A DNA stretch of 16,478 nt from Bifidobacteriaceae bacterium (GTDB lineage Bacteria; Actinomycetota; Actinomycetes; Actinomycetales; WQXJ01), in contig JAIRTF010000053.1 of assembly GCA_031255075.1 (NCBI GenBank), forward strand, positions 1 through 16,478, written 5' to 3'. This document shows, in pieces, positions 1 to 5,616 of the stretch (positions are counted from its first letter, which is position 1; every line of letters begins with the position of its first letter). Both the position numbers and the translations under genes were made by a program. Below the pieces are notes generated by a model. That model saw only the letters and a list, made by a program, of their open reading frames with translations. It was not told the DNA's origin and made no database searches.

Positions 1-121
1 TGGCGGCCGCCAGTTCACCGAATCTTCCCAGTTCCTGCCGGGAGTAGCCAGCCTCGGCCTGGTTGACCTCAGTTGCGCTCTGCCGTTGAACAGATTTGTC
101 TTGCTGTTGTTTGACCGCCAT
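1..121 (-). CDS. yraN: YraN/UPF0102 family protein, N-terminal fragment cut by window edge
   Basis: This is the 5' end of a minus-strand gene that leaves the window at base 1; about 40 codons are visible. The ATG lies at 121-119, and an in-frame GTG five codons upstream is an alternative start. After a polar, glutamine-rich leader of about 30 residues the translation reads SRQELGRFGELAAA, matching the conserved opening of the UPF0102/YraN family (LGRxGEdlAA), a small nuclease-like fold of unclear function. Context supports the call: in many actinobacteria yraN follows rplS, lepB, rnhB and DUF2469, as here. The leader is longer than usual for the family, so the true start is uncertain. The catalytic part lies outside the window and cannot be assessed. 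Confidence 0.75.
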   Translation of the reverse strand, partial: MAVKQQQDKSVQRQSATEVNQAEAGYSRQELGRFGELAAA

Positions 122-173
122 AGCGGCAGTCTGCACCGGTTCAGCTAGGCTCGCGCCACCCAGCGCCCAGGCC

Positions 174-182
174 TGTGGATAA
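174..182 (-). other. Isolated perfect DnaA-box sequence
   Basis: The minus strand reads TTATCCACA, identical to the E. coli consensus DnaA box. It sits in the 148-base gap between the second signal peptidase gene and yraN. There is only one copy, no AT-rich unwinding region and no dnaA/dnaN nearby, so it is not an origin. It could titrate DnaA, regulate yraN, or be chance. Confidence 0.25.
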
Positions 183-222
183 CCAGAATCCGGCGGCGGT
201 GGCCGTTACCGGGAACCCGACG

Positions 223-236
223 CGCGGCATCGGCCA
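223..236 (+). repeat. Intergenic 14-base repeat, copy 1
   Basis: CGCGGCATCGGCCA occurs here, on the minus strand at 3767-3780, and on the plus strand at 9762-9775. All three copies are outside genes. In this copy the right end also forms the 3' arm of an 8-bp inverted repeat (GGTGGCCG at 198-205 with CGGCCACC at 231-238), so the RNA downstream of the signal peptidase gene could fold into a hairpin with a 25-base loop. Confidence 0.5.
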
Positions 237-269
237 CCCAAAAGAAGGCCGCCCAGGTGGCGAACAGGC

Positions 270-1013
270 TTAGAAACCAGCCGGAGGGGCCGGCACGTCG
301 GCGAAAACCACCGCCGGAATCTTCATGATCTGGAACCGGTTGAGCGGCCAGAGCCGAATCTTGGACACCCCGACCACCTGATCCAACGCCAAAGCTCCGC
401 GCAGTTCCTGGTCCTGGTGGTAGCGCGAATCATAGGAATTGGCGCGGTTGTCGCCCATGACCCAGACCGCGCCCGCGGGCACCTGGACTTCAAAGGCGAC
501 ATCGGATGGGTTCACGCCGGGCATCAAATAGGGCGATTCATCGATCGCCACTCCGTTGACGGTGACTGGCGCGCCGGAGCCTTCGCAGGCCACAACGTCT
601 CCGGGCAGGCCAATGATCCGTTTGATCAGGAACTCTTCAGAGGTGGCCGGCGCCAAGCCCAGGGATTGGGCCACGCCGTGCAGCCAGGCGCTCAGCCCAG
701 TGCTGTCCGGCAGCGTTGCTTCCCCGGTTGACCAGCCGCCTGGATCGTGAAACACAATCACGTCACCGCGGTGCACGTTCAGCGGCCCGGGCGCCAGTTT
801 CGAAACGATCACCCGGTCGTCTCGCTGCAAGGTGGGTTCCATTGATTCGGATGGGATATAGAAGGACTGAATCAGGAACGTCTTCAACACGAACGCCACC
901 ACCAATACCAGCAGCAGCGTGAAGCCCAGTTCCAACCCCAAGGAGACCGGTTTGGACCGCGCTTGCACGGGCGCAGCCTCAATGGCGTGCCGGGGACCTC
1001 CGCGCAAACTCAC
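270..1013 (-). CDS. lepB: Signal peptidase I (second copy)
   Basis: Membrane-bound serine/lysine protease (family S26) that removes signal peptides from exported proteins on the outer face of the membrane. The 247-residue protein has a short cytoplasmic N-terminus, one membrane segment at about residues 28-47, then the family boxes: SFYIPSESMEPTL with nucleophile Ser57, DRVIVSKL (66-73), RGDVIVF (82-88), FLIKRIIGLPGD with general-base Lys131, and MGDNR (186-190). All catalytic elements are present. The annotated start is GTG at 1013. A second in-frame GTG at codon 17 (base 965) has a better-spaced GAGG upstream and would still leave the full membrane segment. The gene follows DUF2469 after 186 bases and precedes yraN. 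It resembles the copy at 1499-2449 but lacks its long N-terminal tail, suggesting duplication then divergence. Confidence 0.93.
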   Translation of the reverse strand: MSLRGGPRHAIEAAPVQARSKPVSLGLELGFTLLLVLVVAFVLKTFLIQSFYIPSESMEPTLQRDDRVIVSKLAPGPLNVHRGDVIVFHDPGGWSTGEATLPDSTGLSAWLHGVAQSLGLAPATSEEFLIKRIIGLPGDVVACEGSGAPVTVNGVAIDESPYLMPGVNPSDVAFEVQVPAGAVWVMGDNRANSYDSRYHQDQELRGALALDQVVGVSKIRLWPLNRFQIMKIPAVVFADVPAPPAGF

Positions 1014-1199
1014 ATCCCGAGCCTAATGCGCCCGCCGCCATCAGGTCTTCCGATTGGGCTGCGCAGGCCAACATCTCTCGTTTGGACGATGCCGCGCCCC
1101 GCCTCTGTTACGCCGTCACCTGACCGCCCCAAACAGCACCCAGCACCACCCAGCATCGTTTGGTGCCAGCCACGGCCACCCCAGGGCCAACAGCGAGGC

Positions 1200-1502
1200 T
1201 CAGGGCAGGTCGATCTCCGGCTTGGCGAGTTCTTCGACGTTGACGTCTTTGAAGGTCACTACCCGGACGGAACGGACAAACCGGGTTGACCGGTAAACAT
1301 CCCAGACCCAGGCGTCAGCCAGTTTGACCTCGAAGAAGACCTCTCCCCCAGCTGACCTGACCTGCAGATCCACCTGGTTGGCCAGATAGAAGCGGCGGTC
1401 CGTTTCAACCACGTAGCCAAACAGGTTCACTACATCGCGGTACTCGCGGTAGAGGGCCAGTTCAGCGTCAGCTTCATAGGCTTCGAGTTCTTCGGTGCTC
1501 AT
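1200..1502 (-). CDS. DUF2469 family protein
   Basis: A 100-residue soluble protein of the actinobacterial DUF2469 family; the function is unknown. The sequence shows the family's characteristic blocks: ELALYREYRDVVNLF near residue 15, YVVETDRRFYLANQVDLQV (30-48), FFEVKLADAWVWDVYR (56-71), and VVTFKDVNVEELAKPEIDLP at the C-terminus. The length is the usual one for the family. The ATG overlaps the stop codon of the upstream signal peptidase gene in an ATGA (1502-1499), so translation is probably coupled. In actinobacteria this gene is usually next to rnhB, lepB and yraN; here it lies between two signal peptidase genes. I infer no activity from the sequence. Confidence 0.9.
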   Translation of the reverse strand: MSTEELEAYEADAELALYREYRDVVNLFGYVVETDRRFYLANQVDLQVRSAGGEVFFEVKLADAWVWDVYRSTRFVRSVRVVTFKDVNVEELAKPEIDLP

Positions 1503-2449
1503 TGGCCACCCCCTTGGGTGGGTGGCAGAACGGAGGCAAACACCTCACTAGGGTTGCGCAGCGGGCCGAACCGGTCAAATGGGTAGGTTCGGAACTGGGC
1601 TATTCCGACCAACTGGTCCAAAGACACAGCTCCGCCCAAGGGCCCCTCCATGTGGGCCCGCGAATCAGCCGAGCTGGACCGGTTGTCTCCCATCACCCAG
1701 ACCGCGCCCTCTGGCACCACCACTGAGAATTCCATCAACGATGGCGCTACCCCTTTGGGTAGATAGGTCTCAGTCAGGGGGACTCCGTTGACGGTGATAG
1801 GAGCACCGCCGCCGGCACAAGCTACCCGGTCGCCGCCGGTGCCGATGACCCGTTTGATCAGGAAGTCCTCAGACTTGATGGGCGCCAGGCCAACGGCTTG
1901 GCCCAGTTTGTTGATCAGGTCTACGCCCCAGCCCCGTTCTGGCAAAGGTTGGGGGTTGGAAACCCAGCCGCCTGGGTCGCGGAACACCACGATGTCTCCG
2001 CGGTGGACTTTGAGCATCTTGGGCGCCAGTTTGGTGACTATCACCCGGTCCCATTTGTGGAGGGTGTTTTCCATCGATTCGGATGGAATGTAGAAGGACT
2101 GGATCAGGAACGTCTTCAGCAAGAAGGACAGAATCAGCGCGGCAACTACTACGAAGACCGCATCTTTGATGAACCGGACCAGCTTGGATTGTGGCTTGGC
2201 TGGCTTCTTGGGCCGCCGCCCGCGCCGCGACCGGCCTGCACCTGCGCTCTTATCTGAGCCGCTGTCCACCTCGCCCGGTAGGTCGCCCGGCAAACTGGAG
2301 TCTCCGTTGCCTACAACTCCGGCCGATTCGCCGCCTGCTGGCGCAGCACCAACGCTGGAATCATCCGGCTTCGATGAGCCGACCGGCGGCGTCAGGGGTT
2401 TTTCGGGTTGTGGCCGCGCGGCATCGGGCAAGTCTTCGGGGAACGGCAC
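1499..2449 (-). CDS. lepB: Signal peptidase I with long cytoplasmic N-terminal extension
   Basis: Type I signal peptidase of 316 residues. The first 90 or so residues are rich in Pro, Gly, Ser and Asp and end in a basic stretch (RSRRGRRPKKPAKPQSK, 73-89), so they are probably a disordered cytoplasmic tail. One membrane segment follows at about 96-114. Catalytic boxes are intact: SFYIPSESMENTL with Ser125, DRVIVTKL (134-141), RGDIVVF (150-156), FLIKRVIG with Lys199, and MGDNR (253-257). The start is GTG, four bases after the rnhB stop and preceded by AGGGTAGG; there is no in-frame ATG before the catalytic box. The stop overlaps the DUF2469 start. Streptomyces also carries several tandem signal peptidase genes beside rplS and rnhB, so paralogs here fit the lineage. 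Confidence 0.93.
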   Translation of the reverse strand: MPFPEDLPDAARPQPEKPLTPPVGSSKPDDSSVGAAPAGGESAGVVGNGDSSLPGDLPGEVDSGSDKSAGAGRSRRGRRPKKPAKPQSKLVRFIKDAVFVVVAALILSFLLKTFLIQSFYIPSESMENTLHKWDRVIVTKLAPKMLKVHRGDIVVFRDPGGWVSNPQPLPERGWGVDLINKLGQAVGLAPIKSEDFLIKRVIGTGGDRVACAGGGAPITVNGVPLTETYLPKGVAPSLMEFSVVVPEGAVWVMGDNRSSSADSRAHMEGPLGGAVSLDQLVGIAQFRTYPFDRFGPLRNPSEVFASVLPPTQGGGQ

Positions 2450-2453
2450 TGAC

Positions 2454-3122
2454 CTACCCTCTCACGTCCGGGCCGTCTTGGGTGGTTGGCAGGGCCCATG
2501 TCCGCCGGTGCTCCGTGCTGGGCCCAAACCGGCTCAAGGCTTCGGCGTGACGGCGGGTGCCGTAGCCCTTGTTGGCCGTCCAACCGTATTCGGGGTGCAG
2601 TTTGGCCAGGCGAACCATGGCTTGGTCGCGGGCAACTTTGGCCAGGACCGATGCCGCCGCCACGGACGCGCAGGTCTGGTCGGCTTTGATCTGCATATGG
2701 ACCGCATAGTCAGCTTCTTGGGGTGAGAACAGATCCGCTGGAACGGTCAGCCAATCGTGGCGACCGTCCAACACGACCGCCAGGGGCGGTTCTCTAAGAC
2801 CTTCCAGGGCCCGTAGGCCGGCCATTCGCAGCGCGGCTACCAGGCCTTCGGAATCAATTTCGGCGGCGCTGGCCCAGCCCAAGCTCCAGTCATGAGCCCA
2901 CTTCTGCAGTGGCGCAATCAGAGCTGAACGTTCACCGGCTTCAAGCAGTTTGGAATCCGCCAAGCCCTCAGGAGGTTCGCTGGTAGCACTGGTGACCACA
3001 ACCACACCAACGCAGACCGGACCGGCCAGAGCCCCCCTACCCACCTCATCCATACCGGCCACCATCCGGTGGCCAGAGGTCAAGAGTTGGGCCTCAGTCA
3101 GGAGAGTCGGCCGCGGCTTCAT
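2454..3122 (-). CDS. rnhB: Ribonuclease HII
   Basis: RNase HII, 222 residues, cuts RNA-DNA hybrids and starts removal of misincorporated ribonucleotides in the cytoplasm. Four acidic active-site residues can be placed: Asp25 and Glu26 in AGMDEVGRGALAGPV, Asp119 in VVLDGRHDWL, and Asp148 in IKADQTCASVAAASVLAKV. The family's NKGYGTRRHAEAL block is at 184-196. Length is normal for the family. The ATG lies 11 bases after the rplS stop with only a weak purine-rich site (GAAGAG), and the gene ends four bases before the next start, so it probably depends on readthrough and coupling within the rplS transcript. Confidence 0.96.
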   Translation of the reverse strand: MKPRPTLLTEAQLLTSGHRMVAGMDEVGRGALAGPVCVGVVVVTSATSEPPEGLADSKLLEAGERSALIAPLQKWAHDWSLGWASAAEIDSEGLVAALRMAGLRALEGLREPPLAVVLDGRHDWLTVPADLFSPQEADYAVHMQIKADQTCASVAAASVLAKVARDQAMVRLAKLHPEYGWTANKGYGTRRHAEALSRFGPSTEHRRTWALPTTQDGPDVRG

Positions 3123-3133
3123 GGCCGGGCTCT

Positions 3134-3487
3134 TCAGGCCTGCTTCTCGCGCCGCTCGCGAATCTTGGCGGCCTTACCGCGGCGGTCACGCAGGTAGTAC
3201 AGCTTGGCGCGGCGCACCCGACCCAAGGAGACCACTTCGATCTTCTCGATTGACGGCGAATGCAGCGGGAAGGTCCGTTCCACGCCCACCCCGAAGGAGA
3301 TCTTGCGGACTTTGAAGGTGGCGCGGATGCCTTCGCCGGCGCGGGCAATGACCACACCTTGGAATACCTGCACGCGGGATCTGGTGCCTTCAACAACCTT
3401 GACGTGGACTTTGACCGTGTCACCGGGCCGGAACACCGGCACATCGGTTCTCAACGACGGTTGGTCAACTGAATCTAGCCGTTGCAT
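3134..3487 (-). CDS. rplS: 50S ribosomal protein L19
   Basis: L19, 117 residues, sits at the interface between the 50S and 30S subunits. The sequence shows the family blocks FRPGDTVKVHVKVVEG (19-34), QVFQGVVIARAGEGIRATF (40-58), FGVGVERTFPLHSPSIEKIEV (65 on) and RRAKLYYLRDRRGKAAKI near the C-terminus. The ATG at 3487 is preceded by GGAAGG about nine bases upstream. This is the first gene of the minus-strand cluster; its promoter should lie in the 452-base divergent region upstream, but I could not identify a convincing -35/-10 pair. In most bacteria rplS lies downstream of trmD and rimM; here nothing related is found on the other side. Confidence 0.97.
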   Translation of the reverse strand: MQRLDSVDQPSLRTDVPVFRPGDTVKVHVKVVEGTRSRVQVFQGVVIARAGEGIRATFKVRKISFGVGVERTFPLHSPSIEKIEVVSLGRVRRAKLYYLRDRRGKAAKIRERREKQA

Positions 3488-3737
3488 GGTTCAGGGCCTT
3501 CCTCACTTGCCGCCGCAGGTCGCAAGCGGACTTAGGCGGTCTGGTCAACACCCGGCCGGCGCTGATGGGAGTGTGTCCCGGGCCGGCTGGGCGCATGCAC
3601 CATGACCGCTTGCCAAAATGGTTTGCGGCGTTCAGCCTGGTGGCCGGTCCCCTGCGGCAGACCAGCTCAGCCAAAACGCCAACGGGCAATTCTGCCACAT
3701 TTCCCGCCAACCACTCAACCAGGTGCAATATCCTCCC

Positions 3738-3759
3738 GCCGGTCTGCCACCAGACCGGC
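3738..3759. repeat. 9-bp perfect hairpin
   Basis: GCCGGTCTG (3738-3746) and CAGACCGGC (3751-3759) are exact inverted repeats with a four-base loop CCAC. No T-run follows on either strand, so a simple intrinsic terminator is unlikely. It lies nine bases from the 20-base palindrome, and the pair may form one regulatory unit. Confidence 0.5.
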
Positions 3760-3766
3760 CTCTTGG

Positions 3767-3780
3767 TGGCCGATGCCGCG
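3767..3780 (-). repeat. Intergenic 14-base repeat, copy 2
   Basis: This is the reverse-strand copy of CGCGGCATCGGCCA. Similarity to copy 1 runs further: on the minus strand this copy continues CCACCAAGAGG, against CCACCCAAAAG in copy 1. This copy overlaps the palindrome at 3769-3788. Confidence 0.5.
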
Positions 3781-3788
3781 GCATCGGC
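3769..3788. promoter_or_regulatory. 20-base perfect palindrome, possible operator
   Basis: GCCGATGCCG and CGGCATCGGC are exact reverse complements with no spacer, giving two-fold symmetry over 20 bases. It is about 150 bases upstream of the exporter start and about 280 bases from rplS. Perfect palindromes of this size upstream of drug exporters are often repressor operators, but no regulator gene is adjacent, so the role is inferred. Confidence 0.4.
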
Positions 3789-3925
3789 ACCCGTCTGGGG
3801 CGGTTGGCTACGTCCAGGCCAACGTAGATACGCCGCCGTTTCGGTGTATCCCAGCGCCGGGCCGGGCCGGTGACCAAAGGCGGCCGCTTGAGGCCTGCGC
3901 GAGCCCGCCGCACAGGCAACTGCCC

Positions 3926-3931
3926 TACAGT
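3926..3931 (+). promoter_or_regulatory. -10 box of a probable leaderless promoter for the MFS gene
   Basis: TACAGT matches the actinobacterial -10 pattern TANNNT and ends eight bases before the GTG start at 3940, which places the transcription start at or next to the start codon. There is no convincing Shine-Dalgarno sequence and no clear -35 at normal spacing. Confidence 0.5.
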
Positions 3932-3939
3932 AGTAGGCC

Positions 3940-5616
3940 GTGTCTGGACCCGATGCCGAAAACGCCGCCACACCTGACGGCCATGGCGCGGGCGAAACCG
4001 AGCCGGCGGCCGCTCAGCCAGACGGTCAAACCGATTATCCGGAGTATTCCCACAAGCAGGTTCTGCGGATCCTTTCCGGCCTGCTGCTGGCCATGTTCGT
4101 ATCCAACGTGGCGGGCACGGTGGTAGCCAACGCGCTGCCCACCATCACCGCCAGTTTGGGCTCTACTCAGCGGCAATACACCTGGATCGTGACGGCCACG
4201 TTGCTGGCCTCAACCGCCTCCACGCCCATTTGGGGCAAGCTGGCGGACCTGTTCAACAAGAAGATCATGTTCCAGACCGGGTTGGCCATCTTTGTGGTCG
4301 GTTCGGTGTTATCTGGCTTCAGCCCTGACACGCCCTATCTGATCGCCTTCCGGGCCATCCAAGGGATCGGGTTGGGGGCCATGATGTCTTTGACCCAGGC
4401 CATTCTGGGATCGGTCATACCGCCGCTCCAACGCGGCCGTTACATGGCTTACACCGGCGCCACGATCGCCGTGGCCACGGTTGTGGGGCCACTGATCGGC
4501 GGGTTCCTGGTGGATGTGTCCTGGTTGGGTTGGCGCTGGTGTTTCTGGTCAGCGGTGCCATTTGCCCTGCTGGCCGGCGTGGTGTTGCAGTTCCAACTGA
4601 AGATGCCCAAAGACTCCGGCCGGGCTTCCACCAAGGTGGACTGGCTGGGATCAGCCCTGATCACCTTGGCGGTCTGTGCCCTGTTGATCTGGATTTCCTT
4701 TGCTGGGCACTCCTTCGACTACGGCTCGTGGCAGACGGCGGCGCTGTTAGGCGGCACCGCCTTGACCACAGCGCTGTTCATCTGGTGTGAGACCAAAGCC
4801 ACCAACCCCATCATCCCGCCGTGGCTGATGCGCCAACCGACCACGGTGCTGGCAGTGGTGGCCTCGGTGGCGGTGGGCATCGGCATGTTTGGCTGTTCGG
4901 TGTTCCTGGGCCAGTACTACCAGGTGGCGCGCGGCTATTCGCCAACGGCGGCCGGGTTGATGATGGTCCCAATGATGCTGGGCGTGCTGTTGTCCTCAGT
5001 CTTCATTGGCCGTTGGGTCAGCCGAGTGGGTGTCTGGAAACCGTTCGTGGTGGCTGGTTCGGCCATTTTGATTGTCGGTTTTGGGTTGATGGCCACCATG
5101 CGTTTCTCCACGCCGCTGTGGCTGATAGCCGTCTACGGACTGTTGGCCGGGCTGGGTGTGGGCATGACCATGCAAAACCTGGTGTTGGCGGTCCAAAACT
5201 CGGTCTCGGTCCATGACGTTGGTGCGGCCTCTGCGGTGGTGACGTTCTTCCGTTCGCTGGGCGGCACCATTGGCATTCAGGTGCTGGGCTCAATCTTCGC
5301 TACCCATGTCTCCACCTTGATGCGTGAACGTTTGGCGGCCTTGGGGCCTGACGCTTTGCCGATCACCGGCCCCGGCGCCAGCGCCGAATCGTTATCAATG
5401 GACTTGTCTCAGTTGCCTGGTCCGGTGGCCCACGCCGTGCGGACCTCTTATGGGGATTCGGTGTGGGAGTTGTTCCTAATCGCCGCCATAGTGGCGCTGA
5501 TCTCTCTGGTGGCGGTCATCTTGATGAAGGGCACCCATTTGCGGGCCAAGTTTGACACTTCCCGCTCAGCCGATTCCCGCCCCGGCAAGCCCAAAGCTCA
5601 GCCGACGTCTGACTGA
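3940..5616 (+). CDS. DHA2-family MFS transporter (14-helix drug exporter type)
   Basis: Integral membrane protein of 558 residues, probably a proton-coupled exporter of the EmrB/QacA (DHA2) type. After a polar acidic N-terminus of about 40 residues come about 14 hydrophobic segments. MFS motif A is visible as GKLADLFNKKIMF (99-111), the RAIQGIGLGAMM element (138-149) corresponds to motif B, and VVGPLIGGFLVD (181-192) fits motif C, the antiporter signature of export-type MFS proteins. A polar loop at about 460-500 precedes the last helix, and the C-terminus is polar. The start is GTG at 3940, chosen because a TANNNT box lies just upstream. The substrate cannot be read from the sequence. The 3' end overlaps the convergent ATPase gene by 19 bases (5598-5616). 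No regulator gene is adjacent. Confidence 0.92.
   Translation: MSGPDAENAATPDGHGAGETEPAAAQPDGQTDYPEYSHKQVLRILSGLLLAMFVSNVAGTVVANALPTITASLGSTQRQYTWIVTATLLASTASTPIWGKLADLFNKKIMFQTGLAIFVVGSVLSGFSPDTPYLIAFRAIQGIGLGAMMSLTQAILGSVIPPLQRGRYMAYTGATIAVATVVGPLIGGFLVDVSWLGWRWCFWSAVPFALLAGVVLQFQLKMPKDSGRASTKVDWLGSALITLAVCALLIWISFAGHSFDYGSWQTAALLGGTALTTALFIWCETKATNPIIPPWLMRQPTTVLAVVASVAVGIGMFGCSVFLGQYYQVARGYSPTAAGLMMVPMMLGVLLSSVFIGRWVSRVGVWKPFVVAGSAILIVGFGLMATMRFSTPLWLIAVYGLLAGLGVGMTMQNLVLAVQNSVSVHDVGAASAVVTFFRSLGGTIGIQVLGSIFATHVSTLMRERLAALGPDALPITGPGASAESLSMDLSQLPGPVAHAVRTSYGDSVWELFLIAAIVALISLVAVILMKGTHLRAKFDTSRSADSRPGKPKAQPTSD

Larger units (their letters stand above)
3488..3939 (+). other. Divergent intergenic region with inverted repeats
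   Basis: These 452 bases separate the divergent rplS and MFS genes. I see no credible gene. Open frames exist on both strands but lack family similarity and good start sites. The region holds a 9-bp hairpin (3738-3759), a 20-base perfect palindrome (3769-3788) that includes one copy of the intergenic 14-base repeat, and a probable leaderless promoter at its right end (3926-3931). The rplS promoter must also be here or nearby. Confidence 0.7.

Noticed and set aside
174..182. Replication origin
   Set aside because: Only one DnaA box, no AT-rich segment, no dnaA or dnaN nearby.
1014..1199. Additional small gene or promoter between DUF2469 and the second signal peptidase
   Set aside because: No open frame with family similarity and no convincing -10/-35 pair; only short CCAGCA repeats near 1137-1155.
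3465..3973. Minus-strand open frames across the rplS/MFS intergenic region, one containing IYVGLDVAN, reminiscent of the start of IS110-type transposases
   Set aside because: The resemblance is limited to about nine residues, the following residues match no transposase block I know, the frames run into the MFS and rplS genes, and no terminal repeats or target duplications are visible.
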